This document shows positions 41,674 through 50,330 of a stretch of DNA of 50,406 nucleotides, piece after piece. This DNA comes from JBBDLF01 sp040879025 (lineage in GTDB: Bacteria > Pseudomonadota > Gammaproteobacteria > Pseudomonadales > Pseudohongiellaceae), in the NCBI GenBank assembly GCA_040879025.1, contig JBBDLF010000004.1, positions 1 through 50,406 on the forward strand, written 5' to 3'. The translations under genes and the position numbers were made by a program. Position 1 is the first letter of the stretch. Every line of letters starts with the position of its first letter. The notes under the pieces were generated by a model. The model was not told where the DNA came from. It worked only from the letters and a program-made list of their open reading frames with translations, and did no database searches.

Positions 41674-43380
41674 CTACAAGCCAGCCCTTGCCCATTCCGG
41701 AAATTCTCCTAAAACTGAAAACGCAGCATGCCCCAATGTGTAAACAAATACTGTGAGCAATATAACGGACAATAGGTCCAGCCACAGCCCGGCCTTGACC
41801 ATCTTGAGAATTGGTACGCGGCCCGAACCGTATACAATGGCGTTGGGCGGTGTGGAAACCGGAAGCATGAACGCGCAGGACGCCGCCAGCGCCGTGGGAA
41901 TCAGTAACAGCAGTGGAGAAACTTCGATAGCCTGAGCCAGACTGGCCATGATGGGTATCGCCATGGACGCTGTCGCTGTATTGGAAGTCAGTTCGGTCAG
42001 GCCGGTAATCAGGCCCACCGTGCTTACCACGATCACGAAGGGGTTGGCGTCCCCCAGCATCACTTCGAATTGTCCGGCGATATAGGCTGACAAGCCGGAT
42101 GTAGAGAAACCCCGCGCTACGGCGAGTCCTCCTCCGAACAGAAGTAATATGCCCCAGGGCACCTTTTTGGCATCCTCCCAGTCGAGCAGCCGCCCACCCA
42201 CACGCTTGCCCGCGGGGATAATAAACAGGGTCAACGCCATCGCGATAGAGACCGTGCCGTCGTCCAGATAGTTACCGACCGGGGAGGCTCCCAGGCTCAC
42301 CAGAAACCTGTCCAGGAAATAGCTCCATCCAAAAATATCCACGTCATTGCCCAGCAGACGTTCCTTGCGGGTCATCCACAGTATCGCCACCAGCACAAAC
42401 ACGCCTGCGACCTTTTTTTCCTCGTTGCTCATCTTTCCCAGCGAACCCATTTCCTTGTCAATAAAGTCCCTGCCACTGAAGGGCGTGCTGGACGGCAACG
42501 GAAAGATGAGCCGGGTAAGTAATATCCACGTCAATAGCAGGTAGACAACTGACAAGGGAAGTGCAAAAACCATCCACGAGGCAAACGTTATTTCCGGGGC
42601 CGCGGGAAACAGCTGTGCCAGCTGGGTGACCAGAACGCCATTGGGCGGTGTACCGATGATTGTCGCCAGACCGCCGATTGAGGCGGAGTAGGCCAGCCCC
42701 AGCAGTAGCGCCAGCGAAAAATTGGCATCGCGTTTGTCCACGGTCCCGCCTTCGGCAATGATTTTTTTGTTGAGTTGCTCCGACAGCACTATCAGGGACA
42801 GCGCCATGGGCATCATCATCATCGTGGTAGCGGTATTGGACAACCACATGGAAAGGAAGCCGGTGGCTACCATGAAACCCAGCACAAGACGGTGAGGCTG
42901 GCCACCGATTATACTCAGGATGTGGAGCGCGATACGCCGGTGCAGATCCCATTTTTCAACTGCTATGGCGATGAGGAATCCACCCAGAAACAGGAAGATC
43001 AACCAGTCCACGTACTGACTGGCAACATTGTTATACATTATCTGGAAAGCATTGGGATCAAGATTGGCGTTGGCGCCGGTCGTGAAATCAATCTGACCTT
43101 CGGCATCTATGACACGGCCGTACATAATTCCCATGAAGGGAAAAAGCACCAGAGGAAGCAGCGCGGTAGCCGGAATGGGAATGGCTTCGGTTATCCACCA
43201 GATCGCCATCAGCACCACCACAGCCGCCATGCGGGTGACGAGCGGATTATCGGGGTCGAGATCGACGAACAGCAGTATTAACACAAACAGAAGCGGGCCG
43301 AGCCACAGCCCTATCCGGTTCCGGAGTGTTGTCTGTCTGTCATCACCTGCCGATGCAGACGGAATATCCGGCATGCTCAT
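41674..43380 (-). CDS. SLC13/DASS-family anion transporter
   Basis: A 568-aa polytopic inner-membrane protein of the divalent-anion:sodium symporter family, with about 12 helices. The signatures are SNTATTMMMMPMALSL, IGTPPNGVL in the first half, and LTSNTATASMAIPIM with STPPNAIVYGSG in the second, the two SNT substrate/Na+ clamshell loops. It would import C4-dicarboxylates, sulfate or a related anion with sodium. No regulator lies beside it. The N-terminus shows 25 hydrophilic residues before helix 1. Confidence 0.92.
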   Translation of the reverse strand: MSMPDIPSASAGDDRQTTLRNRIGLWLGPLLFVLILLFVDLDPDNPLVTRMAAVVVLMAIWWITEAIPIPATALLPLVLFPFMGIMYGRVIDAEGQIDFTTGANANLDPNAFQIMYNNVASQYVDWLIFLFLGGFLIAIAVEKWDLHRRIALHILSIIGGQPHRLVLGFMVATGFLSMWLSNTATTMMMMPMALSLIVLSEQLNKKIIAEGGTVDKRDANFSLALLLGLAYSASIGGLATIIGTPPNGVLVTQLAQLFPAAPEITFASWMVFALPLSVVYLLLTWILLTRLIFPLPSSTPFSGRDFIDKEMGSLGKMSNEEKKVAGVFVLVAILWMTRKERLLGNDVDIFGWSYFLDRFLVSLGASPVGNYLDDGTVSIAMALTLFIIPAGKRVGGRLLDWEDAKKVPWGILLLFGGGLAVARGFSTSGLSAYIAGQFEVMLGDANPFVIVVSTVGLITGLTELTSNTATASMAIPIMASLAQAIEVSPLLLLIPTALAASCAFMLPVSTPPNAIVYGSGRVPILKMVKAGLWLDLLSVILLTVFVYTLGHAAFSVLGEFPEWARAGL

Positions 43381-43475
43381 GGAAGCGTCTCTCAGCCAAA
43401 GCAGCCAAGATTAATTGACTCCATGCCACTAATCAAGGCAGGTAGCGATGGGAAGTGTTCCGTGTCCGAAGAATA

Positions 43476-43955
43476 CTACAATTGCTTCAGAATGGTTTCC
43501 GCGCTGCTGGCTTCCATGGAGCCTGGAGGCTCCACGCCCAGATGTGTCACTGTGCCGTCCTCGACGATCATCGCCAATCGCTTGCAACGGGTTCCCATGC
43601 CATGACCGCTGGCATCCATTTCCATACCCATGGCCCGGGTCAGTTCGCCATTGCCGTCCCCAACCATCAGTATCTGGTCGGCGTTCTGCGTCTGGCGCCA
43701 GGCGTCCATAACGAAGGCGTCGTTAACGGCCAGGCAGACGATGGCATCAACCCCCTTGGCCTTGATCTTGTCGGCATTCACCACGAATCCCGGCAGGTGT
43801 GCTTTTGAACAGCCGGGCGTAAACGCTCCAGGCACCGCGAACAGCACGACCTTCTTGCCGTTGAATATTTGATCCGTAGCGATATCTTCAGGTCCCTGTG
43901 AACCCATCGTCTTCAGCGTCACTGACGGGATCTTGTCTCCTTCTTTGATGCTCAT
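43476..43955 (-). CDS. Peroxiredoxin, Prx5/hybrid-type
   Basis: A 159-aa thiol peroxidase that reduces H2O2 and organic peroxides. The peroxidatic Cys49 sits in PGAFTPGCSKAHLPGF, which is the Prx5 type. Two more Cys (Cys74 in AIVCLAV and Cys122 in TRCKRLA) could serve as resolving residues. It is cytoplasmic. The start is preceded by AGGAGA. It is divergent from the YdcF gene. Confidence 0.93.
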   Translation of the reverse strand: MSIKEGDKIPSVTLKTMGSQGPEDIATDQIFNGKKVVLFAVPGAFTPGCSKAHLPGFVVNADKIKAKGVDAIVCLAVNDAFVMDAWRQTQNADQILMVGDGNGELTRAMGMEMDASGHGMGTRCKRLAMIVEDGTVTHLGVEPPGSMEASSAETILKQL

Positions 43956-44004
43956 GTAATTCTCCTGATTTGGTAAGCGGCTGTTACAATCATTTACGAC
44001 AAGA

Positions 44005-44820
44005 ATGGTAGCAGACTTTCAACGCCTTATGGATACGGTATTCTTCCTCACCTCCAAGCTGGTCTGGGCGGTCATCTCGCCGGACAGCCTGATCCTGATC
44101 ATCCTGGTGACTGCCTGGATCTGCCTGTGGCTGGGAATGCGCAAACTGGCGCGCAAGCTGCTGGCTCTCGTGACACTGAGTCTGTTGCTGATCGCATTTT
44201 TACCACTGGGCGAGTGGGTGATTGCTCCCCTGGAAGAACGCTTTCCGGTGCATCCGGCGCTACCGGTGCGTGTGGACGGCATCATCGTACTGGGAGGACC
44301 AATCGATCCGGAATTATCAGCACAATGGGGCCAAATCCAGTTTCTGGAATCCGGCGAGCGTCTCACCACCTTTGTCAGCCTGGCGCGGCGCTTCCCGCAG
44401 GCAAAGCTGGTCTTTAGCGGTGGCAGCGGCCGGATTCTGCAGCAGGATTACAGCGAAGCTGACAGCGCCAGGCAGTTATTCAACGACCTGGGGCTTGTAA
44501 GCCGGGACATTATCTATGAAACGGAATCGCGCAACACCCATGAAAACGCGTTGTACAGCAAACCGCTGGCCCAGCCTCGACCGGAAGAAAACTGGGTACT
44601 GGTGACTTCCGCGTTTCACATGCCGCGAGCTGTCGGTGTGTTCTGTCGCCAGAACTGGAATACGATCCCCTACCCCGTAGACTATTATTCAAGACCCGCG
44701 CAGCAATTCCGGATAGGGTTCAATCTCGATGATCACCTCAAACAGTTGACCCAGGCAACCCGGGAGTGGGTGGGTTTGCTTGCCTATCGCGTGACAAACA
44801 GAACGCGCCCCTGCGCTTAG
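44005..44820 (+). CDS. YdcF/SanA/ElyC-type (DUF218) membrane protein
   Basis: A 271-aa protein with two N-terminal membrane helices (about 20-37 and 45-65) and a DUF218 domain. Marks are GIIVLGGPID, LVFSGGSGR, ETESRNTHENA and LVTSAFHMPRAVGVF. ElyC-type members act in envelope or peptidoglycan precursor lipid homeostasis, though the exact reaction is not settled. It is convergent with the AsmA-like gene; no terminator is obvious between them. Confidence 0.88.
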   Translation: MVADFQRLMDTVFFLTSKLVWAVISPDSLILIILVTAWICLWLGMRKLARKLLALVTLSLLLIAFLPLGEWVIAPLEERFPVHPALPVRVDGIIVLGGPIDPELSAQWGQIQFLESGERLTTFVSLARRFPQAKLVFSGGSGRILQQDYSEADSARQLFNDLGLVSRDIIYETESRNTHENALYSKPLAQPRPEENWVLVTSAFHMPRAVGVFCRQNWNTIPYPVDYYSRPAQQFRIGFNLDDHLKQLTQATREWVGLLAYRVTNRTRPCA

Positions 44821-44938
44821 GGATCCTCCGAACAACGCTATGACCGCTCTGGCCTTCAGCCGACGTCGCTGGGGGCACGCGCCTTGTACCGGCGGCAGGC
44901 CGGGGCTCTGACATGATGCCAATCAATGGGACAGGGCA

Positions 44939-45682
44939 CTAATTGTTGAACAGCCCTCTGACCCGATCGCCAACATTGTTCACTTCCTCCTCGATCTGAT
45001 TTCTGCCACGCTCGAGTTGCTCAGTGACGTTGTCTTCAACTCCCTGGCGCAGCTCATCCGTGGTGGGCAAATCAGCCCTCAGCACGGCCTGGCTGATGGC
45101 GGATAATATCTGGCGCGCCGCTTCGGCGATGGTAACGGCATTGCTCTGGTCACCAATGTTCTGCAAATGGATATCGGGCAATGAAACCGGTGCCTGCGCC
45201 AGCGCGGTCACCAGATTTATGCGCGGTTCGATGATGCGCAGGTCCCGGATTATCACGCGCTTGCCGGCCCCTTCCGCCCCAGGCTCAGCCGCCGGCCCTG
45301 TCGGCAGATTATTGATCAATGCCCGGATATTATCCGTGGTTATTCGCGTTTCGTAAGTAATATCCGGCTGGGTAATCACGATGCTGTCAATCTCCACCAC
45401 ATCGGAAAAAGCCGAGCCAACGTCCATCTCCACAGAGAGGGAATCCAGCAAAAACGCGTAGGTCTCATTGAACCCTTCGGGATTGGCTATGCTCAATTGC
45501 CCAATCGAGCCGCTGCCGCTCATCGGCGAGATGTTAACTGAAGAGACCCGGGTTTCAGTACCCAGTGCCCGACTGCCCGCGATTTCGATGCCACGAGCCA
45601 GGGCTGATTCAAAATAGAAATAGCCGATGGCGCCTGCCAATACCAGAAGTAACACCATTGAAAGGAATGATTTCATTATCAT
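44939..45682 (-). CDS. AsmA-like envelope protein
   Basis: A 247-aa protein with one N-terminal membrane helix (about 4-24) and a periplasmic part with AsmA-like repeats: GIEIAGSRALGTETRVSSV, SGSGSIGQLSIANPEGF, SVEMDVGSAF and EIDSIVITQPDITYE. The C-terminal 50 residues are helical and charged (EEEVNNVGDRVRGLF). AsmA-like proteins are linked to outer-membrane lipid handling; a specific role is not known. Start ATG 45682 has GGAGG only 4 nt upstream; ATG 45676 is possible. Confidence 0.72.
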   Translation of the reverse strand: MIMKSFLSMVLLLVLAGAIGYFYFESALARGIEIAGSRALGTETRVSSVNISPMSGSGSIGQLSIANPEGFNETYAFLLDSLSVEMDVGSAFSDVVEIDSIVITQPDITYETRITTDNIRALINNLPTGPAAEPGAEGAGKRVIIRDLRIIEPRINLVTALAQAPVSLPDIHLQNIGDQSNAVTIAEAARQILSAISQAVLRADLPTTDELRQGVEDNVTEQLERGRNQIEEEVNNVGDRVRGLFNN

Positions 45683-45759
45683 GCCACCTCCCGGGAGACA
45701 AAAGATGCCTTGATGACATTGACAGCTTACGCCATTACCCCTATAGAGCCTAACTTTTA

Positions 45760-45794
45760 GCCTGGCTTTACTGCCTGGCTTTACTGCCTGGCTT
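45760..45794. repeat. 13-bp tandem repeat
   Basis: GCCTGGCTTTACT is present twice in a row (45760-45772, 45773-45785), followed by a third partial copy GCCTGGCTT. It lies just before a large palindrome in the gap between the AsmA-like and protease genes. Confidence 0.85.
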
Positions 45795-45815
45795 CGCCCG
45801 GCGAGTTCCCCCGGT

Positions 45816-45849
45816 CTAGCCCGGACTATTCATGAATAGTCCGGGCTAG
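45816..45849. repeat. 34-bp perfect palindrome
   Basis: CTAGCCCGGACTATTCA followed directly by its exact reverse complement TGAATAGTCCGGGCTAG, with no spacer. It is 34 nt downstream of the serine protease gene's stop (45883, minus strand). It could be a cruciform, a REP-like unit or a terminator without U-run. No second copy was noticed in the window. Confidence 0.9.
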
Positions 45850-45882
45850 TGCTTGGCTTTCCGGAGCGGAATCGGCGGACAG

Positions 45883-46806
45883 TCAGGGTCCGTCATGGCC
45901 GCTGCGGATGATCCGGTTGATCCAGGACGTGTGGATGGATATGCGTTCATAGACCGAGACGGCACCATAACTGCCCTGAGTCTCCTCGTTGAAATCCAGT
46001 CCTTCCACCTGTCCTACGGCAATTCCGGCCAGGGACAGGGTACCCTCGGATTCAATGAAAGCAGGTCCCCCACTGTCACCCAGACCCGGAAACCCCTCCA
46101 GCGCGAGGACTTCAGTGCCCAGGATTCGTGGATCGTCAAACGTAAACTGCAGGCGGTGATCGGCAACGGTTATGCGGTTGCGGGCTCGACGCAACCCACC
46201 GTCATCAAACTCCCGCCCGGTGGTGCCGATGCCAAAATAGCCCCAGCCCAGCAGCGTGACGATTTTCCCCAGTTCATCGTCGTCGACGTAAAGCGGAATC
46301 GCCTGTATGGAATCCACCGGCACTGAAAGACGCAATAGCGCCAGGTCTACTTCTAAATTGCCGACACCCTGATAATCGGGATGCCATTCTACGTGATCAA
46401 CGCCATTTTCCCGCCCCCCGATCAGAACCGGATATTCCCGGCTCGGTCCGGCGCCGCTTGCGGTGGAGAGCACCTGATCCATACCGGTTTCCTGGACACA
46501 ATGGGCCGCCGTGATTGCCCAGCGTGGATGGACAAGCGTGGCGGCGCACAGCTTGCGGTGATTGCTCTGTTGCAGATAGAACACGGCGGGGTAATCTCGC
46601 TCACTGACCAGATATTGACCGGCACCGGTGTCGTGGCGAACGATAATGGCGTCGGCATGGGTATAGAGAATTATTACCGCCAGCAGCGCGGTCAGCTTGC
46701 TAGGGAACCTCTGATCATTGCCTGCGCACGACGCCTTGCGGCGACACGCGACAGGCTCCCGCAGAGGCGGCACAGAATTAATCAGAGGTTCCCTGGTTTT
46801 CTTCAT
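45883..46806 (-). CDS. Exported trypsin-like (S1) serine protease with a MITE inside its signal-peptide region
   Basis: A chymotrypsin-fold protease with the triad His102 (TAAHC), Asp154 (VDLALLRL) and Ser245 (GDSGGP), counted from the ATG at 46806. Codons 5-35 are exactly the 93-bp repeat element (46702-46794). Leaving it out joins MKKT to SKLTALLAVIILYTHADA, a normal Sec signal peptide. With the element, the N-terminus has a 36-residue hydrophilic head before the hydrophobic stretch, which may impair export. The start codon lies inside the overlapping small membrane-protein gene and has no good RBS, so translation may be coupled. A longer frame to 46890 exists but overlaps that gene further. 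Confidence 0.8.
   Translation of the reverse strand: MKKTREPLINSVPPLREPVACRRKASCAGNDQRFPSKLTALLAVIILYTHADAIIVRHDTGAGQYLVSERDYPAVFYLQQSNHRKLCAATLVHPRWAITAAHCVQETGMDQVLSTASGAGPSREYPVLIGGRENGVDHVEWHPDYQGVGNLEVDLALLRLSVPVDSIQAIPLYVDDDELGKIVTLLGWGYFGIGTTGREFDDGGLRRARNRITVADHRLQFTFDDPRILGTEVLALEGFPGLGDSGGPAFIESEGTLSLAGIAVGQVEGLDFNEETQGSYGAVSVYERISIHTSWINRIIRSGHDGP
46702..46794. mobile_element. 93-bp MITE-like element
   Basis: Bounded by 14-bp perfect inverted ends AGGGAACCTCTGAT and ATCAGAGGTTCCCT, with internal short palindromes (CGCCTTGCGGCG). It has no coding capacity of its own. It is 31 codons long and in frame with the protease, and it also supplies the stop codon of the small membrane protein. 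Flanking dinucleotides TA and TG might be a decayed TA target duplication, giving a 91-bp element plus 2 bp (inference). A related single end is at 40083. Confidence 0.78.
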
Positions 46807-47074
46807 GGCTTTGTTTGTGACCGGGCTTACGGGAACTTTCGGTTGACGTTTCACTGGACACCGGGTTTGGCACCCCCTGCTCCGTGTCACCAGATGACGG
46901 CTGCTTTTTTCTCATGGGCCGCAAATTCGGTCTGTAAGGCTTTTTCCGGGCCATTTTGAGAATGCTGTACAAGCGGTACAGCATAACGATGACGGCGAGG
47001 ATAACAAACGCCAGAATACTGAATACCAGCCATTGCTCGTGAGTCCAGGTTGAAGGACTGAGCCAGATCTCCAT
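46778..47074 (-). CDS. Small membrane protein, C-terminus altered by the MITE
   Basis: A 98-aa protein with one membrane helix (WLVFSILAFVILAVIVMLYRLY) and a basic, Ser/Glu-rich cytoplasmic tail (KMARKKPYRPNLRPMRKK). The last residues GTSD and the stop TAA come from the end of the repeat element, so the natural C-terminus was probably different. Without the element the frame would run on by roughly 30 codons into the protease gene. The family is not recognised. Start at the second ATG of an ATGATG pair; the first would add one Met. Confidence 0.6.
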   Translation of the reverse strand: MEIWLSPSTWTHEQWLVFSILAFVILAVIVMLYRLYSILKMARKKPYRPNLRPMRKKQPSSGDTEQGVPNPVSSETSTESSRKPGHKQSHEENQGTSD

Positions 47075-47103
47075 CATACGTCGAGCTCTCAGCAGGCCAT
47101 TTT

Positions 47104-47718
47104 TCAGGCTTGATTGGCAAGTTCGGCGACCACCGCTTCAATCCGGTGGATTCGCTCCCAGGGATCGTCCAGCTCCAGCAACTTTTGTTTTTCCTGCATG
47201 GAAATGGGAATCAGTTCACTCAGCCGCCACCCCAAGTCCCTCAAATTATCATATTCAATATTCAGTTGCATTTTTTCCACCAGCGGATGGTCTTCGAGAC
47301 TCCGCAGCAACTCAGCCAGATTATCGAACTCCCGGTGCAGCGGGATCTTGTCGGCACCGGTACTGTCGTCCTCACTGAACCGGACTGTCGCAATCAGAAG
47401 GCCGGAATCGGTCTGCCGGCATTGGTCAACATGAAACTTGCGGCAACCCTCCACTGTGACACTCAACAGCCCGTTGTCCAACGGGTTCCAGTCCACGATA
47501 CGGCAATAGGTTCCGGTCCGGTGTATGGTCTGGTCGCTGCCAGGTTTGACCACTTCCTCACCACTTTTCAGCAGGCAGATACCGAAGCCGGTATCATTTC
47601 TCAGGGAGTCCCTCACCAGATCGATATAGCGCCGCTCGAAAATCTGCAGAGCCAGGCGGCCACGCGGAAACAGAATGGATTTCAGGGGGAATACAGCAAT
47701 TTCGTTACTTTTATCCAT
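47104..47718 (-). CDS. Lon N-terminal (substrate-binding) domain protein
   Basis: A 204-aa protein consisting of the LON substrate-binding domain alone: IAVFPLKSILFPRGRLALQI followed by FERRYIDLVRD, then GFGICLL and GTYCRIVDW. There is no AAA+ or protease domain, so it is not a Lon protease. Such stand-alone proteins are common in Proteobacteria and of unknown function. ATG 47718 was chosen from the family start. It overlaps the 3' end of mpl (ATGGATAA), which indicates translational coupling. Confidence 0.87.
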   Translation of the reverse strand: MDKSNEIAVFPLKSILFPRGRLALQIFERRYIDLVRDSLRNDTGFGICLLKSGEEVVKPGSDQTIHRTGTYCRIVDWNPLDNGLLSVTVEGCRKFHVDQCRQTDSGLLIATVRFSEDDSTGADKIPLHREFDNLAELLRSLEDHPLVEKMQLNIEYDNLRDLGWRLSELIPISMQEKQKLLELDDPWERIHRIEAVVAELANQA

Positions 47719-49144
47719 GAGCACCAGTAGTCGGCAAGGCGGCAAGAGAGTCGAGCAGTTTCCGGTGAATGCCACCAAAATCGCCGTTGCTCATGACAAC
47801 AATATGGTCACCGGCCACGCAATATTCTGTCAAAAACCTGACGATCTCGTCGACTCCGGCGAATACTCCACCGGGACTCCTGCTATCGCGGACTATTTGT
47901 TCCAGATCAAGGCCGCCACCCTCGGGCGTTTGCCAAACTGTAAAATCCGCCGACTCAACAGACGCCGGCAGCGCCTGCTGATGGGTCCCCATTTTCATCG
48001 TATTGGAACGTGGTTCTATCACCGCGATCAACCGCCCTTTACCCTGCGTCTTCAACGTTGCCGCAGCCCCCTGCAAAGTTGTGGCTATCGCTGTGGGGTG
48101 ATGGGCAAAGTCATCGTAAACGCGGATTCGGTTGACCTCGCCGCGCAGTTCCATGCGCCGTTTTACCCCTTCGAACCGAGTGAGCGCCTCCGCTGCCGTG
48201 TCCACATTCACGCCGGCATGATGCGCCGCGGCGATAGCCGCAACAGCATTGTTGACGTTGTGAATACCGGTCTGTTTCCAGTGGACGTCTGCGGTAGCCA
48301 GGGGCTTTCCGTCCTCTCCGTATTTGCTTACGCTGAAAACACTTCCCTGCTCGTTTTGTAAACTGGCACCCCAGGACACGCCGCCATTCCCGCGTGTGCT
48401 ACCAGTATCCGCCGTGATGCCGAAACGCTGGCAAGGCGTCCAGCAGCCCTGATCAAGCACCTTTTGCAGATTCGCGTCGATTGTCGGAACCAGGATCAAG
48501 CCGCTGCCGGGGATGATTCGCACAAAGTGCTGAAACTGGCGCTGAATGGCCGCGAGATCGTCGAAGATGTCACCGTGATCGAATTCGAGATTATTCAATA
48601 TCGCGGTACGCGGTCTGTAATGAATAAATTTTGAGCGCTTGTCAAAAAACGCGCTGTCGTACTCATCCGCCTCCACCACAAAAAAAGGCGGCTCACCCAG
48701 GCTTGCGGAGCTGGAGAAGTTGTGCGCGACGCCGCCGATCAGATACCCAGGTTTCAGGCCCGCGGCCTCAAGTATCCAGGCCAGCATGGAGCTGGTGGTG
48801 GTCTTGCCGTGAGTCCCGGCGACTGCCAGCACCCAGCGATCCTTCAATACCCAGCGGGCTAGAAGTTCAGGCCCCGAGCAGTAGTCCAGTCCGGAATCGA
48901 GTACGTATTCCACTGCCGGGTTTCCACGGGAAATGGTATTGCCTACCACCACCAGGTCGGGAGGCGGGCGCAAGTGCTCCGCTGTATATCCTTCACTGAG
49001 CACGATGCCCTGCTCTTCAAGCTGGGTGCTCATGGGCGGGTAAACATTGGCGTCGGAGCCACTGACTTGATGACCCTGCTGTTTGGCGAGTACGGCCAGA
49101 CTTCCCATGAAGGTGCCGCAGATGCCGAGAATGTGAATACGCAT
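47711..49144 (-). CDS. mpl: UDP-MurNAc:L-Ala-gamma-D-Glu-meso-Dap ligase (peptidoglycan recycling)
   Basis: A 477-aa Mur-ligase-family enzyme that joins the recycled murein tripeptide to UDP-N-acetylmuramate in the cytoplasm. The N-terminal block HILGICGTFMGSLAVLA is specific for Mpl as against MurC. The ATP site is GTHGKTTTSSML; DEYDSAFFDKRSKF, ILNNLEFDHGDIF, and YDDFAHHPTAI (binding and catalytic blocks) are all present. The gene is divergent from the TIGR02444 gene. Its 3' end overlaps the LON-domain gene by 8 nt. Confidence 0.95.
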   Translation of the reverse strand: MRIHILGICGTFMGSLAVLAKQQGHQVSGSDANVYPPMSTQLEEQGIVLSEGYTAEHLRPPPDLVVVGNTISRGNPAVEYVLDSGLDYCSGPELLARWVLKDRWVLAVAGTHGKTTTSSMLAWILEAAGLKPGYLIGGVAHNFSSSASLGEPPFFVVEADEYDSAFFDKRSKFIHYRPRTAILNNLEFDHGDIFDDLAAIQRQFQHFVRIIPGSGLILVPTIDANLQKVLDQGCWTPCQRFGITADTGSTRGNGGVSWGASLQNEQGSVFSVSKYGEDGKPLATADVHWKQTGIHNVNNAVAAIAAAHHAGVNVDTAAEALTRFEGVKRRMELRGEVNRIRVYDDFAHHPTAIATTLQGAAATLKTQGKGRLIAVIEPRSNTMKMGTHQQALPASVESADFTVWQTPEGGGLDLEQIVRDSRSPGGVFAGVDEIVRFLTEYCVAGDHIVVMSNGDFGGIHRKLLDSLAALPTTGAHG

Positions 49145-49225
49145 GGTCAGCCTTTGATCAAGTTGCTGGCTGTTTATATCACAAAATCAGGCTAAACTTT
49201 ACCCTTTGGCCGGGACAGAATCCGC

Positions 49226-49756
49226 GTGACACCTTTCTGGGAATTCTCCATGGATATTTATGCAAAGCCCGGCGTGGAGTCGGCGTGTTTGCATCTGCAG
49301 AACCGTTTCGGTGCCGATGTCAGCCTGTTGTTGTTTTGTTGCTGGTACGGGTCCCGTTACGGCAGCCTTGAGGATGACTCCCTGCCGCGCATGATTTCCA
49401 TGTCGCGCCAATGGGCCGAAGGTGTCGTGCTGCCGCTGCGTCGCTCGCGAAGCTGGATGAAACGGCTGAGCCAGGGGGGCTTCGGTCAGCCGGAACTCGA
49501 AACGGTGGCACAGCAAACCGGTTTCAAAAATCTTCGCGACGATATCAAGCAACTGGAACTGGAAGCCGAACGCCTGCAACACCATGCCCTGGAAGGGCTT
49601 TCCGAGACATTTCCCGGCCACAGGACGCCAGGAGCCGGCCACGCCGGCAGCGTCCGCGCCAACATGTATGGCTACCTCGCCGCCTGCGGCATTTCCGCTG
49701 AAGAAGCCAGCGACTACGTCAGCGTGGTAGAACGCGCCGTTGCAACGGCGAAATAG
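49226..49756 (+). CDS. TIGR02444 family protein
   Basis: A 176-aa protein matching the TIGR02444 pattern: (T)PFWEFSMDIYAKPGVESACL near the start, then LQNRFGADVSLLLFCCW. I use the GTG start at 49226 since family members begin with a WDFA/WEFS block; an ATG at 49250 would remove it. The function is unknown. It sits between mpl and ubiX; mpl-ubiX proximity is common in Gammaproteobacteria. The ubiX gene converges on it with 4 nt between the stops. Confidence 0.82.
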   Translation: MTPFWEFSMDIYAKPGVESACLHLQNRFGADVSLLLFCCWYGSRYGSLEDDSLPRMISMSRQWAEGVVLPLRRSRSWMKRLSQGGFGQPELETVAQQTGFKNLRDDIKQLELEAERLQHHALEGLSETFPGHRTPGAGHAGSVRANMYGYLAACGISAEEASDYVSVVERAVATAK

Positions 49757-49760
49757 AGGG

Positions 49761-50330
49761 TCAACGCTTCCCGGCGCCTGTCCATCGCCTCACCAACCCG
49801 GTGTCGAGATCGAACAGATCCAGAATCCTGCCCGCGTGGTGATTGACCAGGTCATCGATGGTATGCGGCTTGATATACATCGCCGGCATCGGCGGCGCGA
49901 TAATCGCCCCCAACCGGCTCGCTTTCAGCAGAAGCCGGCAATGGCCGCTGTGTAGAGGAGTTTCCCGCGGCACCAGTACCAGTTGGCGCTTTTCCTTTAG
50001 CGTGACATCGGCGGCACGAACCAGCAGATTATCCGCGTAACTGTTCACGACACCCGACAGGGTCTTGATGGAACAGGGAGCGATGACCATGCCATCGGTT
50101 TTGAAGGATCCACTGGACAACGAGGCGGCGAGATCCTTGTTGGAATGCACATGGTCGGCCAGCGCCTTGACCTCTTCCACGGCCCACGAGGTTTCGAGTG
50201 CGATATTCAGGCCCGCCGACGAACTCAGCACCAGGTGGGTTTCCACCTCCTTCACAGTACTCAATACTTCCAGCAACCTGATACCGTAGATCAGACCGCT
50301 GGCTCCGGACATGCCGACGACCAATCGCAT
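49761..50330 (-). CDS. ubiX: UbiX flavin prenyltransferase
   Basis: A 189-aa enzyme that makes prenylated FMN from FMN and dimethylallyl phosphate, the cofactor of UbiD decarboxylase in ubiquinone synthesis. It has the start LVVGMSGASGLIYGIRLLE, SSGSFKTDGMVIAPCSIKTL in two segments (SSGSFKTDGMVI, APCSIKTL), LVLVPRETPLH and PPMPAMY, all FMN/prenyl-phosphate site blocks. ATG 50330 has AGGAC at 5 nt spacing; upstream in-frame residues are not part of the protein. It is cytoplasmic. Confidence 0.94.
   Translation of the reverse strand: MRLVVGMSGASGLIYGIRLLEVLSTVKEVETHLVLSSSAGLNIALETSWAVEEVKALADHVHSNKDLAASLSSGSFKTDGMVIAPCSIKTLSGVVNSYADNLLVRAADVTLKEKRQLVLVPRETPLHSGHCRLLLKASRLGAIIAPPMPAMYIKPHTIDDLVNHHAGRILDLFDLDTGLVRRWTGAGKR

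Noticed and set aside
44821..44938. Terminator between ydcF-like and AsmA-like genes
   Set aside because: Only short imperfect inverted repeats (CAGCCGACGTCGCTG) with no T-run.
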